Made by a program: the position numbers and the translations under genes
The notes under the pieces: generated by a model
Seen by the model: only the letters and a program-made list of their open reading frames with translations
Databases searched by the model: none
What the model was told of the DNA's origin: nothing
NCBI GenBank assembly: GCA_025093555.1
Contig: JAIWNF010000054.1
Span: 232,929-296,928, forward strand
Length of the DNA: 64,000 nt
Source of the DNA: Circinella umbellata
Taxonomy: Eukaryota > Mucoromycota > Mucoromycetes > Mucorales > Lichtheimiaceae
Direction: 5' to 3'
In this document: in pieces, positions 50,915 through 62,873 of the stretch
How the letters are laid out: every line of letters begins with the position of its first letter
Numbering within the stretch: the stretch's first letter is position 1

Positions 50915-52425
50915 ATGTCAAAAGGTACACACCCTCTTCTAATTCGTACAACACCAACAAAAAATCTTAATAAAAAACCAGCACAATGGCAATTATACCA
51001 AGGTGGGAAACATGGAAGGCCTACAAAATATAGACCAGACAAAGAACAAACTCTAGTTTCTTCTCTCTTATACGCAGACGGTGTCGTCCTTTTGAGATCG
51101 CCTAGTGATATAGTTCACTTGCTTTCAATTGTCAAACAACGTTCAAAGGAACTCGGGTATCGTTGGCACCTGGTAAATGTGCAATTATAAAACCCCCACA
51201 AGATGCAACAATCAATCATCAACACCAAAGACCCAGTAATTTTACATTGTATAACATACCACTCACTGAAGTCTCAATCTTTTAATACCTTGGCATACCC
51301 TTTAACTACAAAGGTATAGACATGACATGCTCATCAGCCAGTGCATCTCAAAAGCCATCAGCAATATGGCATTACTATGTCAACTTGGCATCCATCAATA
51401 TGGAGTAGGACTATGGCCCGCTCTATGCACCTATAAAACTTTTGTCCATCCTGTACTTGAGTATAGATAAGCAATAGTACCACTATTACCAACAAATCAA
51501 AAACAACTCAATAAAACACAAGAAGGATGTATTAAAATGGCATTGAATAGGAATGCAAGCAAACAATTTCCAACAATTATTCCTATAATGGTATTGGCTG
51601 ACCTCCCCTCTATGCAATCACGAAGTCACACCTTACAGCTTAAATTTCTAGTTCGACTCCAATTACTACCAGTAACAACCATGGCACGAGCCATCGAGCT
51701 ATCATCTTTATGGAACAAGGAACAACACGCTCATTGGAAAAAACTCACTATAAATAATCCTTACCTCAAGCTATATAAGCAACTAAAAAACAACCAGAAT
51801 CACCATAATGTTCAATCAAGGATACAGTCAAACAAAAACGAAGCAAAGAATATACTGACCAAGGCAAAAACAGGAAAAGAGCACAATGTCTTCGAACTGA
51901 CTGTCGCATTGACCCAACTCTTTATTTACCAGTTACCTCAATAGATCGACATCGTTTAATCAAATGGCGTATGCACTGGCTTCCTTCATACCCATTACAA
52001 GGCTGTTGTTGTGGTGCGCGAGCAGCTACCAGAGAACATTATACCACCTGCTCACTTCTGCAACATCATTTACAAAAACTACTCGAAGCGTTTGGCCCTA
52101 TTTCAAACTTGGTTTCATCTCAACAACCTACCGATCATATTCTCAATAAGTTACCACGCTCTGAAGTTGGACTTACGCTTGGTAAATGGCAATCCACTTG
52201 GCCTGCCTTACTTCATGTACTCTGGGAAATAGACAGACGCAGTCACCCTGCTGACACATATAATTATGTTGAAGAACCAGCTCTTAAAGAAGCCCTACAG
52301 GCAGCCATTTCAGTTACATCCCCTCCCAACATATACGCCTCTATTCATAACCCTTCCTTTAACATGTACATTGTCTTCTTATTTAATACCTTAGTTAGTC
52401 ATCTTCTCCTTACTCCCTGCTGACT
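50915..52425 (+). pseudogene. LINE (non-LTR retrotransposon) 3' fragment
   Basis: The plus strand gives the C-terminal half of a LINE reverse-transcriptase protein in broken pieces: SSLLYADGVVLLRSPSD (catalytic YADD with the second Asp changed to Gly), IKMALNRNASKQFPTIIP in the thumb region, DRHRLIKWRMHWLPSYPLQ-type segments and CCCGARAATREHYTTCSLL, which has the C-x-C...H...C pattern of the zinc motif near the end of fungal LINE ORF2, and LPRSEVGLTLGKWQSTWPALL to the end. Frame changes near 51190, 51300-51500 and 51940. The 5' part with endonuclease is missing, as usual for truncated insertion. I see no clean poly-A tail. Confidence 0.82.
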
Positions 52426-52671
52426 GTTCTTCCACCAAACTTTTTTCCCATTAAGGGTTTTTTTTAGTTATGGGGACCAGTCAAGGCTATAGTAACTACA
52501 CTATGGCCTGTTGGAACTAGCCGTAACAAAATGAGGTAGCCAAAATAATTTTTATTAAATTTATTTATGTATGAATGTCTTGGCATGTATACTTTTAAAA
52601 ATTTTGAAAAATAAAAATTTATTATATAAAATAACATCTCAAAATATTTGAAATAAAATAACAAGAGCAAC

Positions 52672-53595
52672 ATGGTCACACCTACACAAAACAAACTTTC
52701 ATTCAACAATGACAAGATTGTCATTGATACTAATAAGCTTCAAAGCTTATTAACAAAGCATAGCATCAATGTTATCAGTTTCTGTAAAGATACTGTTCAC
52801 TAAAAGTACGACGTTCAGTTTATAGAGAAGAAGGATAAGCTGAATATTAAAAGAAAAGCAACAGAAAAACAAAACGCAGCTTCAAAAGCAAGCCTGAAGT
52901 CTGCTAACACTGAACGTACAACGGAGTGTGTACGTCGAACAATCGAGAGGGTCAGAGAGGAGAATGCAGCGCTCAAGAAGAAGTGTCACATCTATGACAC
53001 TTACTATGAAAAGGTCGATGAAGAGGACCTTCAAAATAAATGATAACATTCATTCTGAAGATTTAAATTCTCAGTAAAATTCAAATCCTCAGGAAAATGT
53101 AAATTCTGAGGATAAATCCATGAAGAATCAAGATTCTCAGGATAAATTTCTTGAAAATAAAGATTCTCGGGAATCCTCAATTCCTCATATTTCCGATGCA
53201 ATGTTAGGGGGGAACACTTCCAGTGCGGCTACCTCGCAGGGCGGTTCTGACAGTGGTGATGAATGTGAATCAGGAGAAGGGGAATTCATGTCCATGATAG
53301 CATGCAAGCCTTGTATGAAGACTATATCTGAGACCTATGGCTGTCACTTTGTGGATGAGATAATAAATAAATTGAAGAAAAATTCAAGTATAAAAAGTTC
53401 TTTAAGAACTTCTTTGAGTATTCATTGAATACATTAATTGCATTTAAAGATAGAGACAATGAGCTAGTTGATCATATCAGTAAACTCAGAGCAAACCTGA
53501 TGAAGAAATGTCAGCAGATATATATCCAGGAAGAAATAAATAAGAATGAATCAGATTATTCGAATGATTCGGATGAATATAGTGATGATAATTAA
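52672..53595 (+). pseudogene. Coiled-coil ORF of unknown family, probably element-encoded
   Basis: Starts MVTPTQNKLSFNNDKIVIDT at 52672. A TAA at 52801 interrupts it; it continues in the same frame as a Lys/Glu-rich coiled coil (ERTTECVRRTIERVREENAA) to TGA 53041, then shifts frame to an Asn/Ser/Asp-rich part (53120-53425) and shifts again to KFKYKKFFKNFFEY...NDSDEYSDDN, ending at TAA near 53595. Acidic, helical, about 300 codons, no catalytic motif. It could be an ORF1/gag-type protein, but I cannot assign it. Confidence 0.4.
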
Positions 53596-54217
53596 ACAAT
53601 TTAAATTGGCCATTCGAGGCTATATCGACCATGGTAATTTTATTAATAGCAGCATGGATAATAGGTCACTTTTGACTAGACAGCGAATAACAGGACGCCT
53701 ATGGTAGCAGCGCTCTCACAACTATTCTTATCCCTTTGTACCGTAAGGAAGCGACTGTATGTCTATAGACGAATGTCACTTAGTCCTTCATAATAAATAA
53801 AAAAGAAATTCAACTATAGATCACAGCTAAAAAAAACGCGAAGACAGAGTTTCATTTCAGGATCTAAAGAAGGATTTTACCGAAGTAAGATTAATCCAAC
53901 AACACTTCTTCAGAGTTGATCATCATTACAAGCAAAGTGCTTAAAGGCTTGTCCTAACCGTTCGATTGCTTATATGGGTCAGACATGAGTTTTTAAGAAT
54001 TGACTGACTCCATATAGAACCCAAAAGTGAAAAAAAATCTTTATGTATGCTGTACAACAACTTGCTGCTGATATTTTTTAAGCTGTGAACATTGGCTGAA
54101 GTGGTGGACAAGAGGCAAAGTTGCATCAATAATCTTAATATCTAACGCCGTGTTGAAGAAAGAACTATACAAAGCTAATATTAGAACGACCGACGGTATT
54201 AAGGCACTACACTCTTG
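53596..54217 (-). pseudogene. Possible C-terminal part of the interrupted Tigger gene
   Basis: The minus strand left of the 4-kb element reads ALDIKIIDATLPLVHHFSQC, weakly like the DAI..W.. helix region near the end of Tigger/pogo transposases, and lies where the gene should resume after its interrupted intron. The similarity is weak and the expected left Tigger terminus (CAGTGAAACCCCG) was not found. Confidence 0.25.
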
Positions 54218-54240
54218 CCACTGCAAAAAAAATGGTGTAT

Positions 54241-54625
54241 TACAATTATGATATCCCATTGATACCCTATTGATATCCTGTTGATATTCCAGGTGTTGCA
54301 AGGATATCAAGTATTGATATCTCAGATATGCTTGGAATATCAATATTCTTTCTTTCCGCCTCTCAATATTCTTTCTTTCCGCCTCTCAATAGTCTTTTTT
54401 TCCACCTCTCAATAATCTGTCTTTCCCTCTATCAACATATTTATATTCCAAATGTCAATTGTTTGTTATTCCGTATATCAATTGTTTGCTTTTCCATCTA
54501 TCAACGTATTTATTTTTCAAATGTCAATATCTTTATATTTAAAATATCAGTTATTTATTTTTTCATATATCAATACATTCATATTACAAATATCAATTAT
54601 TTGTTCTTTTAAATATCTGTAGGAT
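54241..54625 (+). repeat. Left subterminal TATCAAT-type array
   Basis: After GATACCCTATTGATATCCTG, degenerate units of roughly 28-30 bp carry (T/A)xTCAATxxTxTTT words for about 300 bp (ctctcaatattctttctttc and relatives). Confidence 0.65.
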
Positions 54626-56151
54626 ATCAATATTATATTTTTTGGTACTCAATAGAATATCACACTATTATCTTCCAATAGGTTTGCTTATTTTTTATAT
54701 TGTTTTTACAGATCCAAAAAAGGGAACACGTTACAAAAATATTATTGGAAAAAAAAAACTTTTTATTTGACAATATAGTATGGAGGATTTCAAATAGAAC
54801 ATTTCTAAACTATTTATTATCTATCTTATTATCTATCTTACTATCTATATATATACACATAAACGTGCACGATGCTCCTCACTGGGATTATACCTACCTG
54901 TCATAATATAACTTTTGGTAAACATATTGATTAATTATATAAGCAATAGATGTACTTGGTATGAAAACAAGGCTAAAAAAATTAATGAAACTAGTTAGTC
55001 AATAATGGCAAAGAAGAAATATGATATTGAAAGTACTTACTGATATAATCAATTATTGAAAACGATAAAAAAAGCTCTTGTACCAAAATATATACTATAG
55101 AATAAAATATTAACAAAAAATCCGTAAGATATATAGCTTATAAAAATAGTAGAAGCAATGTAAGAATGTGGGAACCCTCACATGGTTTTGAAAAAGATAT
55201 TGAGAGTAGCAACATACCTTCAAAGTAAACCACACGTAAGCATATTGTTATGTTACACACCTTTACGGAACGATACCGAGAGTAAGCCCAATGACGTGGC
55301 CCTAACAGCTAGCTGTTACGAATGCAGTCCATTAGCTATGATGTTTGGTATATGAAAAAAATGTTTTCATATAAAGATTAAGCTCATAAAAGTCATAGTT
55401 GCTTACCTGAGCATAATAAACTAGAATATAGATGACCAATAAATATAAAAGAGTATAAGATGTAAAAGAAAAGGAAAGGAGATGCTTACTTGACACTACG
55501 GAATAGTATAAAAAAGAGTATACATTTAGTTTTTGATAAAAAAAATACACTAGATTGAGCAAGTGTCAAAATGCAAAAAAATAAAATAATAATAGTACTT
55601 TCTTACCGCTCCACAATAAAGCCAAAGGGGTCATACCAAGGCACCATATAATTATAGAACAAAATAGAAATAAGTCTTGTATTATGCCGTACTGGTTAAG
55701 TTCTTTATCCTAGACATGATATGTATAAATGTGTAAGAAAAATAAAAAGTAAATGAAGTAATGAGAAAGAAAAAGTGAAAGAAAAGAAAATAAGAGGGAT
55801 TTTTTTTCAAATAGAAAAAAAAAGAAGGAAAAGGCAATGTTTTTGATCAATTACCATTTTCAGATTTAAAGCAACAGCCGTCCAAATTTGTATTATTATT
55901 GATGTCTCAGGTATCAAAATAATGATACTTTTCAAGTATAACCCGTATAATACAAAAGTATAAATATAGGCAAGGAGACAACGATATATTTCGATAATAA
56001 CCTTTCTCTTCCTTAACATCAATCCTTTTCTATTTTTTTTTACCTTGGATCTAACGTATGTAGTAATTGATATATTTGTTTTAGTTGAGCAATATTTTTT
56101 TGTCATTATAATTATCAACACTGAATATTAACAACTTACCTTTTTTTAAGG

Positions 56152-57062
56152 ATGGATAACAATAACACTAATAACACCGATTTTATCGAGGGCGATCCTA
56201 TGCCATATTCCCGTTTAAACATACTTAGTGTAAGTAATTCAATATTTACCATATTCAATCAAGTAGTTCTTACTGTTTTTTTTCGCCCCTAATTCTGTTT
56301 AATATTTATAGCAATACATCCGTGATACATATGATGAGATCGTCCACGTTGACAAGCTCCAGTACGACTTCTCGTTGCCTGCTTTACAAGGTACCAACAA
56401 GGTTATTCAGAGTAGGATGCGCCTCGCCCTGTTGGGATATAAAGAAGAGTTTGCGGATGTACCCGGTTTTGCACAGAGATTGCGAAAAATGTGCAAGGAT
56501 CACTATTATAACAAACGGGCGCTTTCTTCCCGTGATCCTACCAAACAAGATACTATCAATCGCCGCAATCGCCGTAGGAATCGTAAAGAAAAAGTTAGTG
56601 TCATAATAATATAAATAATATTTATAGCCTTGAGATATTTTACAGTATCATTAATATGTTGATTAGAAACTTGCACGTCGGCGAAACATGTTGGATCGCC
56701 ACAAAAGATCCTTGGAAGAGGAATTCCCAACGGCTGGTATGGAAATGTTACTGAACCGAAAATACACGTCTGACGAAGAATCAGACGATGAAGATCCAAC
56801 AACAAGCCCTATTTCGGTACTTCGTCCATCATACAGATCTGATAATGTAAGTTACTATGTCGAAATTCTATTGTTAATTGTTTACTTGGAAAACAACATA
56901 TTGACAAAATGTCGATAGGCGAATCGGTTTTTAGAAAGATTGGACGAGCTGCATTTTGTGAGTAGCCGTATAAGACGGCACCAAAGTACTAGAATTCCTC
57001 GCTCGGTGATGTTGGTGGAACGAGCAGTTCCAGAGGAGTTGCCGCGGTGGATGAAGAAATAA
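56152..57062 (+). CDS. Intact four-exon gene inside the 4-kb element, function unknown
   Basis: Exons 56152-56229, 56312-56593, 56667-56846 and 56919-57062 (TAA) join in frame to 227 residues with consensus GT-AG introns of 72-82 bp. No faults. N-terminus MDNNNTNNTDFIEGDPMPYS, then a helical, strongly basic middle (DPTKQDTINRRNRRRNRKEK, LARRRNMLDRHKRSLEEEF), then an acidic patch with KYTSDEESDDEDP, then VLRPSYRSDNANRFLERLDE and a basic C-terminus. The middle looks DNA- or RNA-binding, likely nuclear. The M/T-S-D-E-E-S-D followed by P-x-x-RS layout recurs, from memory, in uncharacterised fungal transposon-linked proteins. Whether it is cargo or helps mobility cannot be told. Confidence 0.7.
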
Positions 57063-57239
57063 TTAAAAAACGGAGGGTGGTCGGGTTGAGCTTGGGTTTC
57101 TTTTAAAATAAAAAAAACTAATCGAAATTCGTTTAGTATTAAAAGTATAAATCTGAATATATGAATTTTTATATTGATGGATGAAAAAAAAAACAATATT
57201 GATGTTATAGGGTTAAAAAAAAGGAATGAAAAAAAAATA

Positions 57240-57370
57240 GTGAGTATATAAAAGAGATGGTGCATATAAAAAAAGAGCATATTAGATAGTGACATACAAA
57301 AAAAGAGGGTATAGAAAAAAGAAAGGAGTATATAAAAAAGGAGCATATAAAAAAAAGGCATATAAAAAAA
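57240..57370. repeat. Degenerate GCATATAAAAAAA-type repeats
   Basis: Several units of the form (g/a)g(c/a)(g/t)atataaaaaaa with 15-25 bp spacing follow the gene; similar A-rich words fill the stretch to 57400. No coding sense. Confidence 0.55.
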
Positions 57371-58109
57371 GTTCCGCTCCTCTCTCACAATTTTTTTTTC
57401 TAAGTAGCCACTTTATTTCAAAAGCTGTCTCTTTTTTGGGTCAATTAAAAACAACACACGGTTTTTTGAAAAATAATATTTTTTTATTTTTCTATTCCTT
57501 AATATCTTTTATTATACTTTTCCATTACTATAAATCACTGTGTTTCATTATTTGCACCAACACTCCCTTGAGTACCTAATAAATGCAGTTGTATTGATTG
57601 GAAGATTAAAACTCTGATTCTCGTTCTCGTTCTCATTTCCTTTCCTCTCCTCTTCATCCACTCTCTTGCTCTCCCTCCCTTCTATTATTGTTAAACAATT
57701 AGAAGAAAATGGCGATGACGATGGCGTGTGGAGTGTTAGTGATGTTACGCCAGAACAGATTTAAAGAGAGTTTGCAAAACGCGAATCCTTTATTTCTTTC
57801 ACTATTCGTATAAAAATATCAGTAAAATTATTTTCCACTCTTCATATAAAAAAGTAATATTGTATTATTCTCTTGAGTATATCGACTAAACATTATTTGT
57901 ACTTCACTTCGATTTACTACTTGTACATTCGTAAATTTAAACAAGAAAAAGTAATCTGCTAAAAAAGTATTAGTTTAATTTAGTCTTCCTATATGTAAAA
58001 AAAGCAAAAAAAAAAAAAAAAAGACTCCTTTTATCGTTTAGAGCTTAGATATTATTATTTTCAATGTAAAAAATATCACAGCTTCTATGCGTTTTGCCAA
58101 GGTGACCTA

Positions 58110-58246
58110 ATAGTTCACTATCAGGTTATTGATATCCTGTTGATACCCTTGTAATATATGAGATATCAAAAATTTATTGATACCCTATTGATATCCTATT
58201 GATATCTGAGATATAAATAACGATATCAGCCTGTTGAGACCCTTTT
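58110..58246 (-). repeat. Right subterminal TATCAAT-type array
   Basis: On the minus strand: ATATCAATAGGATATCAATA, GGGTATCAACAGG and similar words, mirroring the left end at 54255-54300. Confidence 0.7.
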
Positions 58247-58270
58247 GATACACCACTTTTTTTGCAGTGG

Positions 58271-59473
58271 TTTTTTAAACATTTTGAACTAAAACTTACT
58301 TAAAATGAATTTTGAATGTTCTAATAATGCCAGCATCTAGTGGCTGCATGATAGATGTCGTGTTTGGAGGTAAGTAAAGAAGCTCAACATTAGTTGGCTC
58401 ATATATTTCAGGGAAATGGCCAGAAAAATTATCAAGAAGTAGCAGAATATTTCTATTTTGCCTTTTCATGGCTCTGTCTAGCATTTGAAGGTATTTCGAG
58501 AAAATAGCCTTTGTCATCCAAGCATTATAATTGGCTTCATAGTGGGAAACGTCAACTTTTGTATTCTAAAAATCAAAAAAAAAAGAAATATAACGGCAAG
58601 TAAGTATATATTTTATCTAATAGTAATGAGTAATAATGCAGCTTGTTACCTTTTTAAAACATGTAGGTTTAGTAACTTTTCCAATAAACCATAATGGCCA
58701 TACATTTTGACCTAATGCATTTACAGTTACTACTACTGTAAGTCTGGACTTATCCTGCTTGATGCCCTTAAAAGATCTTGGAGCAATTGTAGTATTAGGT
58801 GCACTGGAATAAAACAAAGCTGTTTCATCCATATTAAATACATCTTTAGGGTCATACTGCTGTACTTTTTCTTGGATTTCTGGTAATTTTGCTGCTGCTA
58901 ATGCAACATCAGCTGAACTACTTTCACCATGAAGTCTTTTCACTCCTAAATGAAATCTCTTTCGAAAACGGTCAACCCATCCATTGGAAAACTCCAATTC
59001 CCCTTCAGAAACGCCAAGTAATGGGGCAAAATCTTTAGCACATTGCTTAATAATACCCCAATTGACTGGTATATTCTCATGGCAGCGCTGTTCAACCCAC
59101 ATATATACAGCATCTTCAAGAAGCTATATGTTTGAAAATGATTAGACTCTACAACTATCAAAATAAGCTTAAAATAATATATCTAAATACTTATTAATCA
59201 ACATACTGGGAACTTTACCTGAGCTTTTTGTTTTTTGCTTCTATCTATACCGCCTTCTAGCTCTTTTCTTCTAGTAGCAATCCATCGGCTAACTGTTGTC
59301 CTATTTGGAAAGGGCTCTTTCAACTGAAGGTTAATTTTTGCCCAAGTAATTAGCTCAGAAATACTGGGCGTTTTCTTTTTATCATTATTTTCAAGCTCCA
59401 AGTAGTGATCAACAATCTCTTCCTGTAAGCTAATGGGGATTTTTTGATATTCTGCTTTGCGCTTAAGGGACAT
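58271..59473 (-). pseudogene. Tigger/pogo transposase, interrupted in its third intron
   Basis: Exons 59219-59473, 58650-59123 and about 58300-58565 join without stops. N-terminal helix-turn-helix domains of CENP-B type (LQEEIVDHYLE, NRTTVSRWIATRRKELE; then WGIIKQCAKDFAPLLGVSE, FSNGWVDRFRKRFHLGVKRLHGES), then the DDE_1 core with FNMDETALFY, LLLLDNFSGHF and MQPLDAGIIRTFK, the three Asp residues. Right after KIHF a GTAAGT donor opens an intron that is cut at 58270 by the 4-kb element. The rest of the gene is displaced or lost. It would cut and paste the element at TA sites. Confidence 0.88.
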
Positions 59474-59635
59474 TATGAAAAAAAAAATCGAAATAGAAAG
59501 AAAACTAAAGAATACACTATCCTCTCAACGTAGCAATATATTAGTACCTTTATCTGGTACCTTTTTTTTAATTGTGTATAACTTTATTAGTAATAGTTGA
59601 TAGCTTAACAGTTATTCTATTTTCCTTCTTCGTGT

Positions 59636-59715
59636 CACCCCGATTTTTGCACACCCCTGCTTTTTGCACACTTTTTGGCCAAAATCCCATATGTGCAAAA
59701 AACGGGGTTTCACTG
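59636..59715 (-). repeat. Right terminus of the Tigger/pogo element
   Basis: On the minus strand TA is followed by CAGTGAAACCCCGTTTTTTG and then a TTGCACAC-rich segment (two more copies of TTTTGCACA). CAGT... next to TA is the pogo/Tigger end form. It interrupts the Ty3 reverse-transcriptase frame at 59716. Confidence 0.8.
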
Positions 59716-60261
59716 TAGCACTGGCGTTGAACTTGCATTTCTTTAGGTTTAATACAAGGCCTGATTTGAGTATACATGCAAATACTTTTGCTAGATCATG
59801 TAGATGTTGTTTTTGGTCAGGTGAATATGTGAATAAATCATCAATATATACTATGGCACACTTATTTAATAATGCTCGAAATGCTATGTCTGAAAGCATT
59901 TGGGCGCTGGCAGATGCATTAAGCATGCCCATTGGCATTCTTAGAAATTCGTATAATCCAAATTTACATGTAAATGCTGATTTTGGTATTGATTCAGGTG
60001 TTAATTTAATTGTAATAAAATGATGCACAATCAATGTTGAAAGACTTTTGCTTTGTTGCCTACTGCATCTAGTAATTCATCTGCTCTTTGAGTGTATAGG
60101 CAAAATGGTTGTAAAGCATTAAGTTTTCTGTAATCGATAACTAATCGTAAATTATCTGTGGCAGCCGGTTTTGAGGATGAGGACGATGTCGCTGCTGATG
60201 GTTTCTTGACTAACAATATGGGTAAGGCCCATGGACTTGTTGAGGGTTGTATAATTTTCAT
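59716..60261 (-). pseudogene. Second Ty3 element: reverse-transcriptase fragment
   Basis: Reads PSTSPWALPILLVKKP, RLVIDYRKLNALQPF, then after a shift near 60030 SAFTCKFGLYEFLRMPMGM and CAIVYIDDLFTYS (catalytic YIDD), to LVLNLKKCKFNASA where the Tigger end cuts it. The YIDD and PFGLxxxFxRMPFG-type boxes define Ty3 RT. Distinct from the first element, which has YLDD. Confidence 0.87.
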
Positions 60262-61067
60262 TTTGCAAAATCGGTCAAGTTCTTTTTCTAAAATTCTAAT
60301 TCTATTGGACTCATTCTATATGGTCTATGTCGAATTGGTGGATGGTTTCCTGTATTGATTTCATGCTTAACAGGTCAGTACATCCTGATTGTTTTTCTAT
60401 CCAATCAAAATATCTTGATATTGTTCTATAGGGCACGGAATTCTCTTAAGTTTTGGATCTAACTCTCCTTCGTTTATTTGTTCCAATTGTTCTTTCGCGA
60501 GAGGTTTTCTTGTATGGTAGGTTGTTGTCTAAATTCGAGGGTCTACTAATTCATATCCTTTGTCATTGGTAGTAACGGCTCTCATTTCGCCGAGTACCAA
60601 GTCTGTATTGATAGTGTATTCGGATTCGGTAGTAATATTGAGAATAGATACTCGATATATTTCATCTGCTGGATGTAGTATGCCTCCATAGATATTTATT
60701 TGTTCTGGCAGTTGTTATTGGGTTCAAAAATATATGTATTCGAATCCTTTAAGAATACTGGTCGAGGTATATCAAAAGTTCGGTAATTTGCATTGGGATG
60801 GTAATGCCCATGTTTGTTTTCATTATAATTTGATTATTGTCTTGTTTTAATTCGAGTGGTTGTATATCTTCAATTATAGGAAATAATATATCATCTGTCC
60901 ATGATTCATTTGTTAACATTTCTTCTGTATCGTTCTCGGAAGTTGACGAGTATTCACTGTATGACTCATCTGATGAAATGATTTCATCTTCGGTATATTG
61001 TTCAGACTTGAACTAATGGGGGTTTCCTGCATTATTAAACCAAGGTATACTACTGTCGATTTGTTTC

Positions 61068-61463
61068 TCATATCTTATTGGAATTGCTCGAGTGTCGTCG
61101 TGGTGAATCCACATTTTTTGTTTGATATTCAATTGTAGCTTTGGCCTTTTTCAACCAGTTATTTCCAATGATCAGATCAATAGGTGTGGTTGGCAACACT
61201 TCTAATGCTATTGGTACTGGCTCGGTTCCATTAGGCTGTAATTGGACATTACTAATTATGCCTAGTGATGCATGTCGGTCTCCGTTTCCTAGCATGAATA
61301 CTGCTGTGGAAGGTTTATCTATTTTTAATCCTAGATTTTGGGCTAATTTCTTTGATATGCAACTTTTGCTTGCTCCTGTGTCTAGTAAACTATTTATATG
61401 ATGCGAATTTATAACAAAATTTGTATATAGGGGTGGTACTTGGTGATGGAGCTGTTTCTTCAT
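61068..61463 (-). pseudogene. Second Ty3 element: aspartic protease fragment
   Basis: FVINSHHINSLLDTGASKSCISKKLA carries an intact D-T-G-A active site; PIDLIIGNNWLKK marks the domain end. The frame is open for 131 codons but is flanked by stops and shifts; the linker to RT (60262-61067) is broken. Confidence 0.82.
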
Positions 61464-61860
61464 CTAATACTGCGAGTGACGGGCAGTTTTACATACACTG
61501 AAAACTGTCTCTCATGGATGGACCAATTTTAAAAGTTGGGCAAACGTTATGTCTGCGTTTCTATTAAGGATGTCTGCTGAAACGTCGTATGGTTCCTTTT
61601 TTACGATTTTATGGGTGGAAAGGATTTTTTGTTTCTCCGAACTGATTTTCCTTTTTGAGACTTCTTTAAATTATTTTCTTGAGAATTTTTCTTTGGTTTA
61701 CTGGCTTTCTTCCTTCTACTTGTTTTTCCGCTATTTTTGTGTGGTAATATTTTTGGGGAAAAGGGGAAGAATTTTTATTTTCCGCTTTTTCTGATGGCGA
61801 ATCTAGGTCCATGTCGTCCAAAGTATTTCTCAGTTGTGTCCAGACTACAAGCACCATTTA
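61464..61860 (-). pseudogene. Second Ty3 element: gag C-terminal remnant
   Basis: Minus-strand pieces DLDSPSEKAENKNSSPF, RRFSRHP and VCPTFKIGPSMRDSFQCM resemble the end of gag in fungal Ty3 elements, just upstream of the protease. Several stops. LTRs were not found. Confidence 0.45.
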
Positions 61861-62873
61861 GGAGGGCAGCACGAAAATGGGTATGTTCAAGATCATCGAT
61901 TACTGGCTTGCGCTAATGATTACTTCGATGCGTCAAGGCTTCATACCGCCCAGGCATAATCAGACACAATTTTTACATCAGAGCTCAAGAGCCTCTCGTC
62001 TCTTGTCAAGGAATTGTTTATAAAATAACATGCACTGACAGAATATGATGCACTATATTCAAAAGATTTAAATCAATCAATATTCAATGCAAACATGATG
62101 GATCGATTATCACGAACAGAAGATTGTCCATCATAAATGTTGCTGTACATACCCTCTTTGGCTGTACGATTTCTCAAGACATGTCATTATTATTTTATCC
62201 TATAAAAACAACATCATTATTAGCATTCAAATTTCAGCATTAACAGGAAATAATATTTCAGCATTATTATTATTTATTATCACTTTTTTGTAATTGTATA
62301 ACTTGTAAATTAGATTCTTATTTACATGACGAGACTTGTTCAATAAATGGATTATTTTGTTCTTCGCGTAACACGAACTCTTTTTTGTATACGTCACACA
62401 AACAAATGACATCGTGTGATCAACTATTTTGATTAGCCCCTAGTGCACAAACCAAACATAAAGATTTATGTAAACCCTGCCTTTACCCTTTCTTTTGGAA
62501 ATATCAACAAAAAATAAGTAATATTGTTATTATTATTATTATTATAGAGCTATGTTTTATTTCTTTCATTACCTCGTTATTTATTATACATGGTCTTTTT
62601 CTTTTCTGTTTTATTCAGAGTAATCCAACATGACATGTGTTGATTTTCTTTCTCTCTATTTTTTCCCATAGTTTAACATTTGACCCCGTTGCCTTCATAA
62701 GATATTTCTCTTTATTTTAAGTAGATAAAAATGATTTATTTTAAAAAACATCTCTTTCAGTATTGTGTGTTGTTATCTTGTCATATATATATCGAGTCTT
62801 TATTTTGCTGCTTTTATTAAAAAAACTAGGGACTTTGTCACCTTCTCTTAAAGCTAAAATATTAATGTACTAG
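61861..62873. other. AT-rich stretch without a supported gene
   Basis: Short frames only; an (att)n run at 62526-62545. May include the decayed 5' part of the second Ty3 element. Confidence 0.4.

Larger units (their letters stand above)
54218..58270. mobile_element. 4-kb inverted-repeat element carrying one gene, class unassigned
   Basis: Ends CCACTGCAAAAAAAATGGTG at 54218 and, as complement, CCACTGCAAAAAAAGTGGTG at 58270, imperfect inverted repeats of about 23 bp. Next to both ends are many copies of GATATC/TATCAATAGG-type words. The CACTG start recalls CACTA-group ends, but no 2-3 bp target duplication is visible and no transposase is encoded, so it is either non-autonomous or uses an unrecognised enzyme. 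It sits inside the Tigger gene on its right side. Confidence 0.72.

Noticed and set aside
51640..51670. tRNA-like GTTCGACTCC box
   Set aside because: It lies inside the LINE coding remnant and no cloverleaf can be drawn around it. No tRNA or rRNA gene was seen in the window.
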